Of a DNA stretch of 64,000 bases, positions 51,481 through 60,316 are shown piece after piece (the stretch's first letter is position 1; each line of letters opens with the position of its first letter). A program made the position numbers and the translations under genes. Source of the DNA: Chryseobacterium tagetis (lineage in GTDB: Bacteria > Bacteroidota > Bacteroidia > Flavobacteriales > Weeksellaceae); contig NZ_JAERSE020000004.1 in assembly GCF_016735585.2 (NCBI RefSeq), positions 310,001 through 374,000 on the forward strand. Direction: 5' to 3'. Below the pieces are notes generated by a model. That model had not been told where the DNA came from, ran no database searches, and worked only from the letters and a program-made list of their open reading frames with translations.

Positions 51481-51954
51481 TTAAGATTTAGGCAGGGCAA
51501 CCCCTATTTCGTAAACGCATGCATGCTTCAAATACTTTGAACGCTCTCTGGAAGTCACCGATTCTAAATGATTATTCTTCAACACAATAATCGGATCTTC
51601 CGTATTTTCTATTTCAAAATTGGCGAAATATCTTTCGTCAGGACTTGTTTTATCATTACTTGCTTTTATCTTTTGCAGCTCATCCGCATATTGTCTGAAC
51701 CCCGGATCTGATGAATGAATGAATTTATACTCATCACCTGCTTCTACATAATAATGAAGTTTTTTCTCGATCAGATTGGCTTCATCACAAATCTCGGGAT
51801 TGTCATTTCCGTCTTTAAAACCTACTTCTACCAATGTTCCTCCTTTCTTCTGTGCACATTGCTCAGCATCATCATAACTGGAAAATCCTGTGTATACAAT
51901 TTGATTTTCTAAAACATATCGGTTCAGCTTTTGGTTAAATGCATTCGTTTCCAT
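51481..51954 (-). CDS. Hypothetical protein
   Basis: 157 residues, soluble and acidic, not recognised. It has an Asn/Gln-rich start (METNAFNQKLNRYVLENQ), a YTGFSSYDDAEQCAQKKGG helix-turn, and a late HACVYEIGVALPK strand. It is upstream of the DUF6496 gene by 12 nt on the same strand, so the pair is likely cotranscribed. No membrane segment is present. No function is suggested. Confidence 0.7.
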   Translation of the reverse strand: METNAFNQKLNRYVLENQIVYTGFSSYDDAEQCAQKKGGTLVEVGFKDGNDNPEICDEANLIEKKLHYYVEAGDEYKFIHSSDPGFRQYADELQKIKASNDKTSPDERYFANFEIENTEDPIIVLKNNHLESVTSRERSKYLKHACVYEIGVALPKS

Positions 51955-52047
51955 AATTATTATTGATTTGATTATATATTCATTACATTCAATTTTGTTG
52001 CCAAAATCCTTGTTTTAATTTGCTTTTTTCTGCATTTATAAAATTAT

Positions 52048-52055
52048 TATATTTG
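52048..52055 (+). promoter_or_regulatory. -7 box of the dipeptidyl peptidase gene
   Basis: TATATTTG matches TAnnTTTG 18 nt before the ATG at 52074 and rules out the longer frame opening at 52020. Confidence 0.55.
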
Positions 52056-52073
52056 AAATCTTTAAAATTAGAA

Positions 52074-54203
52074 ATGAAAAAATTCTTACTCACGCTTACA
52101 ATTGCTGCTGCATTTCAAAATATATCAGCACAGGAAATCACTTTAGATAAAATATATTCAGGATATTACCGCGGAAAAGGCATTGCCGGAATCACCTCTA
52201 TGAAGAACGGTGAAAATTATCTGGTGATCGAACAGGGCGGAATCGCTAAATATTCTTATAAAACGTCTCAAAAAGAAGTAAATATCGTAGACGGAAATTT
52301 TGAAAGCTATGAGTTTTCTGATGATGAGTCTAAAATTCTATTGCAAAAAGAGAGTCAGCCTATTTACAGACATTCTTTTTTAGGAACATTTGATGTAAAA
52401 GATCTAAAATCCGGGAAAACAATTTCTTTGAACAACGGAAAACCAGTTCAGGAGCCGAGATTCTCTCCGGATGCAACAAAAGTGGCGTTCATTGTTGATA
52501 ATAATATTTTTTATCAGGATTTAAATTCAGGGAAAATAACTCAGGTTACAGAAAACGGGGTTAAAAGTAAAATATTAAATGGTCTTGCAGACTGGGTATA
52601 CGAAGAGGAATTCGGGCACGCAAGATTATATGAATGGACCAAAAATTCCAATGCGATCGTTTTCGTAGAATCTGTTGAAGAAGATGTTCCGGAAATTTAT
52701 ATTCCAATCTATGGAAAAACGCTTTATCCAAGCGAAATGCGTTATAAATATCCTAAAGCGGGAGAAAAAAACTCTGTAGTTTCTGCTCACATTTATCTTT
52801 TGGATAGCGGTAAAAAATCAAAAATAAATCTTGCCAACTTTAAGAATTATTATATTCCGAACGTTATTCAGACGGCAAAACCTGACGAAATTGTATTGAT
52901 TACTTCTGAAAGAACTCAAAACGCTTCAGATATTTTAAAAGTCAATACAAAAACAGGAGAAGCAAAAAAACTTTTCACGGAGACCGATGAAAAATGGATC
53001 GATACGGATAATGTAACGTTAGAATTTTTAGATGACAACAGTTTCCTTTGGGGATCTGAAAGAGATGGAAACCGTCACTTGTATTGGTACGATCAGGAAG
53101 GAAAACTAAAAAAACAGGTTACAAAAGGAAATTGGGAGGTAACTGATTACTATGGTTACAATCCAAAATCAAAGGAAATCTACGTTCAAACTACGGAAAA
53201 AGGAAGTATCAACAAAGTGGTTTCTAAAGTCAATATTGAAAACGGAAAAACCCAGTTGATTTCAAATACAGAGGGAAATAACTCCGCGAACTTCAGTAAA
53301 AACTACAATTACTTCATTGAAACTTCTTCTACTGCAGCAAAACCTTACACATTCGTTCTTAAAGACGGAAACGGTAAAGTGGTAAAAGAACTTCAGAATA
53401 ATGATGCGCAGCTTCAAAAATTAAAGACCGATAATTTCGTTGAAAAAGAATTTATCACCATTCCGAATGAAGCCGGAGATCAGATGAATGCATGGATCAT
53501 TAAGCCTAAAAACTTTGATAAAAACAAAAAATATCCATTGTTCATGTTTCAATATTCAGGACCGGGTTCTCAGCAGGTTGCCAACTCTTGGGACAACGGA
53601 AACGGAATCTGGTTTGAAATGCTAGCGCAAAAAGGCTATATCATAGCTTGTGTTGACGGACGTGGAACGGGGTATAAAGGGGCTAAATTCAAAAAGGTGA
53701 CTTATATGAATTTAGGAAAATATGAAATTGAAGATCAGATTACCGCTGCAAAATGGTTCGGAAATCAATCCTATATTGATAAATCAAGAATCGGAATTTT
53801 CGGATGGAGCTTTGGTGGATATATGGCAAGTTTAGCAATGACTAAAGGAGCGGATGTTTTCAAAACAGGAATCGCTGTTGCACCGGTAACCAACTGGAGA
53901 TATTATGATTCTGTTTACACAGAAAGATTTTTAAGAACTCCACAGGAAAACCCTGACGGATATGATAAAAATTCACCGACTGAATATGCGAATCTTTTAA
54001 AAGGTAAATTCCTGTTAATCCACGGAACGGCAGATGATAACGTACATTTCCAAAATTCTATGGAATTCTCAGAAGCTTTGATTCAAAACAAAAAACAATT
54101 TGAATTCATGGCGTATCCTGATAAAAACCATGGTATCTATGGTGGACAGACAAGACCTCAGTTATATCAGAAAATGACTGATTTTATTTTGGAGAATTTG
54201 TAA
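52074..54203 (+). CDS. Dipeptidyl peptidase IV (S9B family)
   Basis: 709 residues. A signal peptide (MKKFLLTLTIAAAFQNISA) directs it to the periplasm, where it removes dipeptides from N-termini with Pro or Ala in second place. The N-terminal half is a beta-propeller (with WVYEEEFGHARLYEW, the S9B Glu pair that fixes the substrate amine) and the C-terminal alpha/beta hydrolase holds the triad Ser579 (GWSFGGY), Asp654 (GTADDNVH) and His686 (DKNHGIY). Its products suit the three POT-family transporters that follow. A promoter box supports the start used. Confidence 0.93.
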   Translation: MKKFLLTLTIAAAFQNISAQEITLDKIYSGYYRGKGIAGITSMKNGENYLVIEQGGIAKYSYKTSQKEVNIVDGNFESYEFSDDESKILLQKESQPIYRHSFLGTFDVKDLKSGKTISLNNGKPVQEPRFSPDATKVAFIVDNNIFYQDLNSGKITQVTENGVKSKILNGLADWVYEEEFGHARLYEWTKNSNAIVFVESVEEDVPEIYIPIYGKTLYPSEMRYKYPKAGEKNSVVSAHIYLLDSGKKSKINLANFKNYYIPNVIQTAKPDEIVLITSERTQNASDILKVNTKTGEAKKLFTETDEKWIDTDNVTLEFLDDNSFLWGSERDGNRHLYWYDQEGKLKKQVTKGNWEVTDYYGYNPKSKEIYVQTTEKGSINKVVSKVNIENGKTQLISNTEGNNSANFSKNYNYFIETSSTAAKPYTFVLKDGNGKVVKELQNNDAQLQKLKTDNFVEKEFITIPNEAGDQMNAWIIKPKNFDKNKKYPLFMFQYSGPGSQQVANSWDNGNGIWFEMLAQKGYIIACVDGRGTGYKGAKFKKVTYMNLGKYEIEDQITAAKWFGNQSYIDKSRIGIFGWSFGGYMASLAMTKGADVFKTGIAVAPVTNWRYYDSVYTERFLRTPQENPDGYDKNSPTEYANLLKGKFLLIHGTADDNVHFQNSMEFSEALIQNKKQFEFMAYPDKNHGIYGGQTRPQLYQKMTDFILENL

Positions 54204-54288
54204 ACATGATTCATCATTAAGAAAGCCTTATATATTGAGATTCTTTCTTCGTCAGAATGACAAATATTGTGTTTTTAAGCATAAATAT

Positions 54289-54320
54289 AAAAATCCCTCT
54301 CGGCTGTGAGAGGGATTTTT
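54289..54320 (+). terminator. Terminator between dipeptidyl peptidase and POT genes
   Basis: AAATCCCTCTC (54291-54301) pairs with GAGAGGGATTT (54308-54318) around GGCTGT, followed by T residues, so the transporter has its own promoter. Confidence 0.85.
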
Positions 54321-54383
54321 ATATTTATTTCATTAATCAATTATTCAAAATTCAATTAATTTTATCAATTAAAATTAAAAACC

Positions 54384-54391
54384 TATTTTTG
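54384..54391 (+). promoter_or_regulatory. -7 box of the first POT gene
   Basis: TATTTTTG matches TAnnTTTG 21 nt before the ATG at 54413 and excludes the longer frame opening at 54257. Confidence 0.5.
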
Positions 54392-54412
54392 GGAAATTTG
54401 AAATTTTCAACT

Positions 54413-56068
54413 ATGAAGACTAAACATCCTAAAGGGTTGCCTTTCCTCTTCTTCACTGAAATGTGGGAACGTTTCGGGTATTATTTAATTCTCGGAATTT
54501 TTGTATTGTACGTAATTGAACCAACAGGTTTAAAAGGAGGACTTGGACTTCCTGACAAAACTGCAGACGATATTTTTGGAACTTATATTGCCTTGACTTA
54601 TCTGACCCCTTTCATCGGTGGATTTCTAGCAGACAGAGTTTTAGGCTATATCAAATCGATTTATTTAGGAGGAATTCTAATGGCAGCCGGATATATCGGG
54701 ATGGGTATCTTCAAAGATCTTACTTTGTTTTACAGTTCTTTAGCTTTAATTATCATCGGAAACGGTTTTTTTAAACCCACTATTTCTACATTGCTTGGAA
54801 ATCTGTATTCCGAAGAACCTTATAAAGCCAATAAAGATTCCGGATACAATATTTTCTACATGGGAATTAATATCGGAGCGTTTATCTGTAACATTATTGC
54901 TGCTTTCATGAGAAATAAATTCGGTTGGGGTGAAGCTTTCATTACGGCCGGAGTTGGGATGTTAATCGGTATGGTTATTTTTACGATCGGCAGAAAACAT
55001 TATATTCATGCTGCTCAAATGAAACCTGTACAGGAAGGTGACACAAAGCTTTCTGAAATTTTGATTAAAGTTTTCGTCCCGGCAATTATCGCGGGAGTTA
55101 TTGGATGGTTTATCCCTAAAAATATTTTTGGAAGTGATAGTACGGATGCCTTTATTTTTGCGTGTATTCCTGTTATTTACTTTTATGCCTCCCTTTATTT
55201 CAAAGCAAAACCTGAAGAAAAATCATCTATTGGAGCTTTGTTATCGGTATTTTTGATCAGTATGTTCTTCTGGGCAGTGTTCAAACAAAACGGAACAGCC
55301 TTGACTAGGTGGGCCAATTATTATACGGACAGAAGTGTTCCGGCATCACTGGAAAAGCCCTTGGAAGGAATTTATATGGTGGAAGGAAAAAGTTATGAAA
55401 ATAAAGAAGTTCCTGTATATGACGACCAATTCCAGTCACAAAAAGATAAAGACGGAAACACGATTAAAGTACAAGGAAAAGATGTTTATTTTAAAAACAT
55501 TTCTCCTGAACAACGTGCTCAATTAGAGAAAAACCCGGAAACAAAAACTTATTTATATAACACTGAATTATTCCAATCTATCAATCCGTTTTGGGTAATT
55601 GCTTTAACACCTCTTGTCGTAGGATTTTGGGCATTATTAAGACGAAAAGGAAAAGAACCTTTAACTCCGACAAAAATCGTTTTAGGGCTTTTCATTTCGG
55701 GATTGTCTTGTTTGGTAATGGTTTTGGCAGTCTGGGCCGGAGACAATGGAGCTGTAAAAGTTTCACCTTGGTGGCTGGTTGCAAGTTACGGAGTTATTAC
55801 AGTCGGAGAATTATGCCTTTCTCCGATGGGATTATCTTTCGTTTCCAAATTGTCTCCTGCGAGAATTACAGCCTTGATGATGGGAGGCTTTTTCTTAGCA
55901 AACTCTGTCGGAAACAAGCTTTCAGGAATTTTAGCGAGTACATGGTATAACTATGACAATAAGATGAATTATTTTCTGGTAAACTTCGCTTTATTAATAT
56001 TTGCTACACTTTTAGGCTTATCAATGTTAAAAAGATTAAACAAAATTATGAAAGAAAAAGGGCATTAA
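54413..56068 (+). CDS. Proton-dependent peptide transporter (POT/PTR2), copy 1
   Basis: 551 residues of a 12-to-14-helix major facilitator. The POT signature ExxER appears in FFTEMWERFGYYLI (helix 1, residues 13-26) and again FYMGINIGAFICN in helix 5. It imports di- and tripeptides with protons. Compared with copies 2 and 3 it has an extra polar region of about 70 residues (near 320-385, with KDKDGNTIKVQGKD) before the helix opening NPFWVIALTP, presumably periplasmic. The frame reaches back to 54257, but MKTKHPKG at 54413 fits both the promoter box and the family. It is followed by a terminator. Confidence 0.92.
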   Translation: MKTKHPKGLPFLFFTEMWERFGYYLILGIFVLYVIEPTGLKGGLGLPDKTADDIFGTYIALTYLTPFIGGFLADRVLGYIKSIYLGGILMAAGYIGMGIFKDLTLFYSSLALIIIGNGFFKPTISTLLGNLYSEEPYKANKDSGYNIFYMGINIGAFICNIIAAFMRNKFGWGEAFITAGVGMLIGMVIFTIGRKHYIHAAQMKPVQEGDTKLSEILIKVFVPAIIAGVIGWFIPKNIFGSDSTDAFIFACIPVIYFYASLYFKAKPEEKSSIGALLSVFLISMFFWAVFKQNGTALTRWANYYTDRSVPASLEKPLEGIYMVEGKSYENKEVPVYDDQFQSQKDKDGNTIKVQGKDVYFKNISPEQRAQLEKNPETKTYLYNTELFQSINPFWVIALTPLVVGFWALLRRKGKEPLTPTKIVLGLFISGLSCLVMVLAVWAGDNGAVKVSPWWLVASYGVITVGELCLSPMGLSFVSKLSPARITALMMGGFFLANSVGNKLSGILASTWYNYDNKMNYFLVNFALLIFATLLGLSMLKRLNKIMKEKGH

Positions 56069-56091
56069 TCCTCCTTTATAATAAAGAAAAT

Positions 56092-56121
56092 AAAGCTGCA
56101 GAGTTATTCTGCAGCTTTTTT
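56092..56121 (+). terminator. Terminator after POT copy 1
   Basis: AAAGCTGCAGA / TCTGCAGCTTT arms (56092-56102, 56108-56118) with a GTTAT loop and T run. Confidence 0.85.
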
Positions 56122-56143
56122 ATTTAAATATAAAATTAAAACC

Positions 56144-56173
56144 TTGCCGAAAACACAAAAAAAACTATATTTG
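56144..56173 (+). promoter_or_regulatory. Promoter of POT copy 2
   Basis: TTG (56144-56146), a 19-nt spacer and TATATTTG (56166-56173) match the Bacteroidota consensus, with a 29-nt leader. Confidence 0.65.
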
Positions 56174-56202
56174 TCAGTCTTAACAAAAATTAACAATAAA
56201 AA

Positions 56203-57915
56203 ATGGATAATACTGAAGCATTAAGTCCGAAACCGGATGAATTTGTAGAGAATAAGAATTCCAGACATCCAAAAGGATTATGGGTTCTGTTCGGAACAGA
56301 AATGTGGGAGCGTTTCAACTTTTATGGGATGAGAGCATTGCTTACCTTATTTATGGTAAACTCGCTTTTGATGAAGGAGGCAGATGCTTCAATTATTTAC
56401 GGAGGTTTCCTTGCTCTTTGTTATCTTACTCCAATGTTAGGTGGTTTTATCGCCGACAGATTCTTAGGAAACAGATATTGTATCCTTCTTGGAGGTACTT
56501 TAATGGCGATCGGACAGTTCTTGTTATTCATCAGTGCAAGTACATTCGGATCTAGCGTAGGAACAGCCACTACAATCATGTGGACTGCTTTGGGAATCAT
56601 TATTTTCGGTAATGGATTCTTCAAACCAAACATTTCTTCAATGGTTGGAAGTCTTTATCCAAAACAGGAAAAATCTAAACTAGACTCTGCATTTACAATC
56701 TTCTATATGGGGATCAACTTAGGAGCTTTTCTGGGTCAGTTGATTTGTCCATTAATTGGAGACGTAAAATCTGCAGACGGAATCAGAGATATCCATGCTT
56801 TCAAATGGGGATTCTTAGCGGCTTCTATCGCTATGATGGTAGGAACAATCACATTCTTAATTCTTAAAAACAAATATGTTGTAACACCGACTGGAAGACC
56901 AATCGGAGGTTTACCAAAACATAATACTTCAGAAGACTTTGAAGAAGGGGAAGCACAAACTGCAAAATTCTCTACAGCTTCAGTTGGAATTGCAGCTGTA
57001 TTATTTGTAATTCTGGGTTCATTATTTCATTTTGCTCTAGGGCAGAATGTAATCTATTCATTGGTTTACGCGAGTGGTATCTCATTGGCCTATTTAATTA
57101 TGTCTGATTCTTCTTTAACTAAAATTGAAAGAGACAGAATCTGGGTAATCTATATCGTTTCATTCTTCGTAATCTTCTTCTGGGCAGCATTTGAACAGGC
57201 AGGTTCATCTTTGACGTTCATCGCAGACAACCAGACAGACAGACATTTCTTCGGATGGAATATGCCACCTTCAATGGTGCAGATCTTCAACGGAATCTTC
57301 GTTGTAGCTTTAGCCGTACCTTTCAGTATCCTTTGGGATAAATTGAGAAACAGAGGAAAAGAGCCTGTATCTCCATTCAAACAAGCATTAGGATTAGCCT
57401 TGATCGCTGTTTCATATTTCATCATTGCACACAACGTAAAAGATCTTGGTAACCATGGCCTTTTAGCTGTAAAATGGTTAATCTTATTATATTTCATCCA
57501 GACTTGCGGTGAGCTTTGTTTATCTCCGATCGGATTGTCATTGGTAGGAAAATTAGCTCCAAAAAGATTTGCTTCATTACTATACGGAGTATTCTTCATC
57601 GCAAACGCAGCTGGATATGCATTGGCCGGAACTTTAGGTTCTATCTTGCCTGCAACGGGTGATAAATTCGAAGCTGCTCAGAAAATCGGAGTAAATCTTC
57701 AGGATGTACTGGATAAAAAAGTAGTTTTAACGAATGATCAGGTAGCTGCTTTCGAAAAAGCGCAATTACCTTTACAGAACCCAACTTTTGCAGGATTTGA
57801 AATCCACAACTTATTCGAATTCTTTATGGTATTCGTGGTTCTTTGTGGTATTGCCGCTGTAATCCTTGCTCTAATTTCACCATTCTTAAAGAAAATGATG
57901 CACGGTGTAAACTAA
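56203..57915 (+). CDS. Proton-dependent peptide transporter (POT/PTR2), copy 2
   Basis: 570 residues with the same plan as copy 1: KGLWVLFGTEMWERFNFYGM in helix 1, ADRFLGNRYCILLGG before helix 3, FYMGINLGAFLGQL in helix 5, and CGELCLSPIGLSLVGKLAP in the later half. It has an additional acidic N-terminus (about 15 residues) and a loop of about 45 residues between the last two helices (IGVNLQDVLDKKVVLTNDQ). It has its own promoter and terminator, so the three copies are separately regulated. Confidence 0.92.
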   Translation: MDNTEALSPKPDEFVENKNSRHPKGLWVLFGTEMWERFNFYGMRALLTLFMVNSLLMKEADASIIYGGFLALCYLTPMLGGFIADRFLGNRYCILLGGTLMAIGQFLLFISASTFGSSVGTATTIMWTALGIIIFGNGFFKPNISSMVGSLYPKQEKSKLDSAFTIFYMGINLGAFLGQLICPLIGDVKSADGIRDIHAFKWGFLAASIAMMVGTITFLILKNKYVVTPTGRPIGGLPKHNTSEDFEEGEAQTAKFSTASVGIAAVLFVILGSLFHFALGQNVIYSLVYASGISLAYLIMSDSSLTKIERDRIWVIYIVSFFVIFFWAAFEQAGSSLTFIADNQTDRHFFGWNMPPSMVQIFNGIFVVALAVPFSILWDKLRNRGKEPVSPFKQALGLALIAVSYFIIAHNVKDLGNHGLLAVKWLILLYFIQTCGELCLSPIGLSLVGKLAPKRFASLLYGVFFIANAAGYALAGTLGSILPATGDKFEAAQKIGVNLQDVLDKKVVLTNDQVAAFEKAQLPLQNPTFAGFEIHNLFEFFMVFVVLCGIAAVILALISPFLKKMMHGVN

Positions 57916-57938
57916 TCCGCATCAAATAAAATACAACT

Positions 57939-57968
57939 AAAACCTCTGCTAAGTCAGAGGTTTTTTTT
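57939..57968 (+). terminator. Terminator after POT copy 2
   Basis: AAAACCTCTG / CAGAGGTTTT arms around CTAAGT, followed by T8. Confidence 0.88.
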
Positions 57969-58069
57969 ATTTTCGTATGTTCTTATCAAAACGATAATTA
58001 TTGGCAAATCATTCAATAATTAAATGAATTGCTTGAACTTCTTAATTAAAAAATAATCATATACTTATT

Positions 58070-59581
58070 ATGAGCAAAACTCTAGAAGAAATACAAAATT
58101 TCGAAGGAAAATACCCTAGGCAAATCTGGAGCCTTTTCTTCTCTGAAATGTGGGAACGTTTCTGTTTCTACGGAATGAGAGGAATGTTGGTTTTCTTTAT
58201 GATCTCACAACTTAATTTTCATGAAAGTGAAGCCAATCTTCAATACGGAGCCACACAGGCTTTCGTGTATGCTTTCACTTTTGTTGGCGGGCTTTTCGCT
58301 GATAAGATCTTAGGTTTCAGAAAATCTCTTTTCTGGGGCGGACTTTTAATGATTGTCGGAAGTTTAATTCTGGCAGCAGATCCTCACAAATTTTTCTTTC
58401 TGGGAATTGCATTTACCGTGGTAGGAACAGGTTTCTTTAAGCCTAATATCTCTTCAATGGTTGGACAGCTTTACAAACCAAACGATTCAAGAGCAGATGC
58501 AGGTTTTTCACTTTTCTATGCTGGAATCAATCTTGGAGCGTTACTCGGTGGATACTTATGCATTGCCATTGGAAAAGGAGAACTTTTTGCCAGTATTATT
58601 CCTGAAGAATTAAGATGGCACTTAGCATTCGGATTTGCAGCAATTGTAATGGTAATAAGTTTAATCAATTTTGTATTTACCCAAAGAAGTCTAGGAACAA
58701 TCGGGCTTCAGCCAGGACATCCTGATAATGAAGTAAAATCCACTCCTATTCCAAAATGGAAAGAATACGGAACATACGTCTTATCATTAATCTTCGTTCC
58801 GATTATCATGATCATGGTAGCCAAAACCGAGTACACAGATTATTTCATGTGGACGATCGGACCATTGACTTTGATTTATCTATTTTATGAAATGACAAAA
58901 GTAACGCCTTCAGAACGTAAGAAACTTTGGGCTGCTTTAGTATTTATTTTATTCTCAATTTTATTCTGGGGAATTTATGAACAAAGTGGAGGTTCGTTAA
59001 GTATTTTCGCAGCGAAAAATCTTAATAAAGATCTTCTTGGCCTAGATCCGAATGGAGTAAACAATTCAGGAGGTGCATTCTTCATTATTTTCCTTGCACC
59101 ACTCATCGGATTGCTTTGGATTTGGCTGAATAAAAGAAAAATTGAACCTAATACCATCATTAAATTCGGTTTAGGATTTATTTTCTTAGGATTAGGATAT
59201 TATATTTTATTTGCTACAAGACTTTTTGCAGACCTTCAGGGAGTTACTTCTTTGAATTTCTTCACCATAGCTTTACTGGTCATTACCTTAGGAGAACTAT
59301 GTCTCTCTCCTATCGGACTCTCTATTATGACGAAGCTTTCCACAAAAAACCTTCAGGGTATGATGATGGGAATGTGGTTTCTGGCTTCCGCTTACGGGCA
59401 ATATGTTGCAGGAATTATTGGAGCAGGCTTAGCAACTGCCAAAGAAGGATCTACCAACTATGACGCTCTTATCACTTATACCGATGGATATAAACAATTA
59501 GGTTTATACGCTGTAATTGCCGGAGTGGTATTAATTTTGATTTCCCCATTCGTGAAAAAATTAATGCAGGATGTAAAATAG
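58070..59581 (+). CDS. Proton-dependent peptide transporter (POT/PTR2), copy 3
   Basis: 503 residues, the shortest and most typical of the three. FFSEMWERFCFYGMRGMLVF marks helix 1, GTGFFKPNISSMVGQLY helix 4 region, FYAGINLGALLGGYL helix 5, and LGELCLSPIGLSIMTKLS the later half. It lacks the large extra loops of the other copies. No TAnnTTTG box is obvious upstream. The thioredoxin gene follows by 36 nt without a terminator between, so the two may be cotranscribed. Confidence 0.92.
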   Translation: MSKTLEEIQNFEGKYPRQIWSLFFSEMWERFCFYGMRGMLVFFMISQLNFHESEANLQYGATQAFVYAFTFVGGLFADKILGFRKSLFWGGLLMIVGSLILAADPHKFFFLGIAFTVVGTGFFKPNISSMVGQLYKPNDSRADAGFSLFYAGINLGALLGGYLCIAIGKGELFASIIPEELRWHLAFGFAAIVMVISLINFVFTQRSLGTIGLQPGHPDNEVKSTPIPKWKEYGTYVLSLIFVPIIMIMVAKTEYTDYFMWTIGPLTLIYLFYEMTKVTPSERKKLWAALVFILFSILFWGIYEQSGGSLSIFAAKNLNKDLLGLDPNGVNNSGGAFFIIFLAPLIGLLWIWLNKRKIEPNTIIKFGLGFIFLGLGYYILFATRLFADLQGVTSLNFFTIALLVITLGELCLSPIGLSIMTKLSTKNLQGMMMGMWFLASAYGQYVAGIIGAGLATAKEGSTNYDALITYTDGYKQLGLYAVIAGVVLILISPFVKKLMQDVK

Positions 59582-59617
59582 ATAAGTAAATACTTACTTT
59601 TACTTAAATAACAAATC

Positions 59618-60151
59618 ATGAAAAAAATTATTAGTATAATCTGTTTGTTTTTGTTGACTTTCAACTTTGCACAGGTAAAATGGATGACCATTGAAGAAGC
59701 TTTAAAAGCCCAGAAAGAAAATCCAAAAAAAATCTTGATCGACTTTTATGCAGACTGGTGTGGTCCGTGTAAGATCATGGATAAAAAAACCTACGGACAT
59801 CAGGTTATTGCTGATATTATCAATCAAAATTATTATCCCGTAAAATTTAATGCGGAAGAAAAAAAATCGATTGAAATTTTTGACAGAACATTTTCAAACC
59901 CAAATACCGAAGTAAAAAAAGGCAGAAATTCTTTACACGAATTTACCCAGTATATGAATGTAGGAGCTGTTCCAAGTACTGTATTTCTGGATGAAAACGG
60001 AGGACCAATCACTATTTTGCAAGGTGAATTGTCTGCGAAAGAACTGGAACCTTATTTGGAATTTATTTCAAAGGATATGTTCAAAAAAATCCGTTCAAGG
60101 GAACAATGGGAAGATTATCAGAAAAAATTCAAATCAAAAATAAAAGATTGA
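59618..60151 (+). CDS. Secreted thioredoxin-fold protein
   Basis: 177 residues with a signal peptide (MKKIISIICLFLLTFNFAQ) and a thioredoxin domain carrying the CxxC active site in FYADWCGPCKIMDK (about residues 44-57) and the cis-Pro loop VGAVPSTVFLDENG near 120. It should be a periplasmic thiol reductant or disulphide-handling protein. It lies 36 nt after POT copy 3 and is followed by a weak hairpin (60219-60249). The substrate is unknown. Confidence 0.9.
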   Translation: MKKIISIICLFLLTFNFAQVKWMTIEEALKAQKENPKKILIDFYADWCGPCKIMDKKTYGHQVIADIINQNYYPVKFNAEEKKSIEIFDRTFSNPNTEVKKGRNSLHEFTQYMNVGAVPSTVFLDENGGPITILQGELSAKELEPYLEFISKDMFKKIRSREQWEDYQKKFKSKIKD

Positions 60152-60218
60152 TCAAAAACTTTGGGATACATGATTCATCATTCATGGTTTTAAAATTTAA
60201 TCTAAAAAAATATCAGAG

Positions 60219-60249
60219 AGACTTTCAATTTTTTTGGAAGTCTTTTTTA
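60219..60249 (+). terminator. Weak terminator after the thioredoxin gene
   Basis: AGACTT (60219-60224) and AAGTCT (60238-60243) pair across a 13-nt T-rich loop, followed by a T run. Confidence 0.55.
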
Positions 60250-60316
60250 TTTTCCCGAAATTCGAACCTTTGTTTTTTCATTCAAAATCTCGAAGCTCCA
60301 TCTCGAAACCTGAAAA

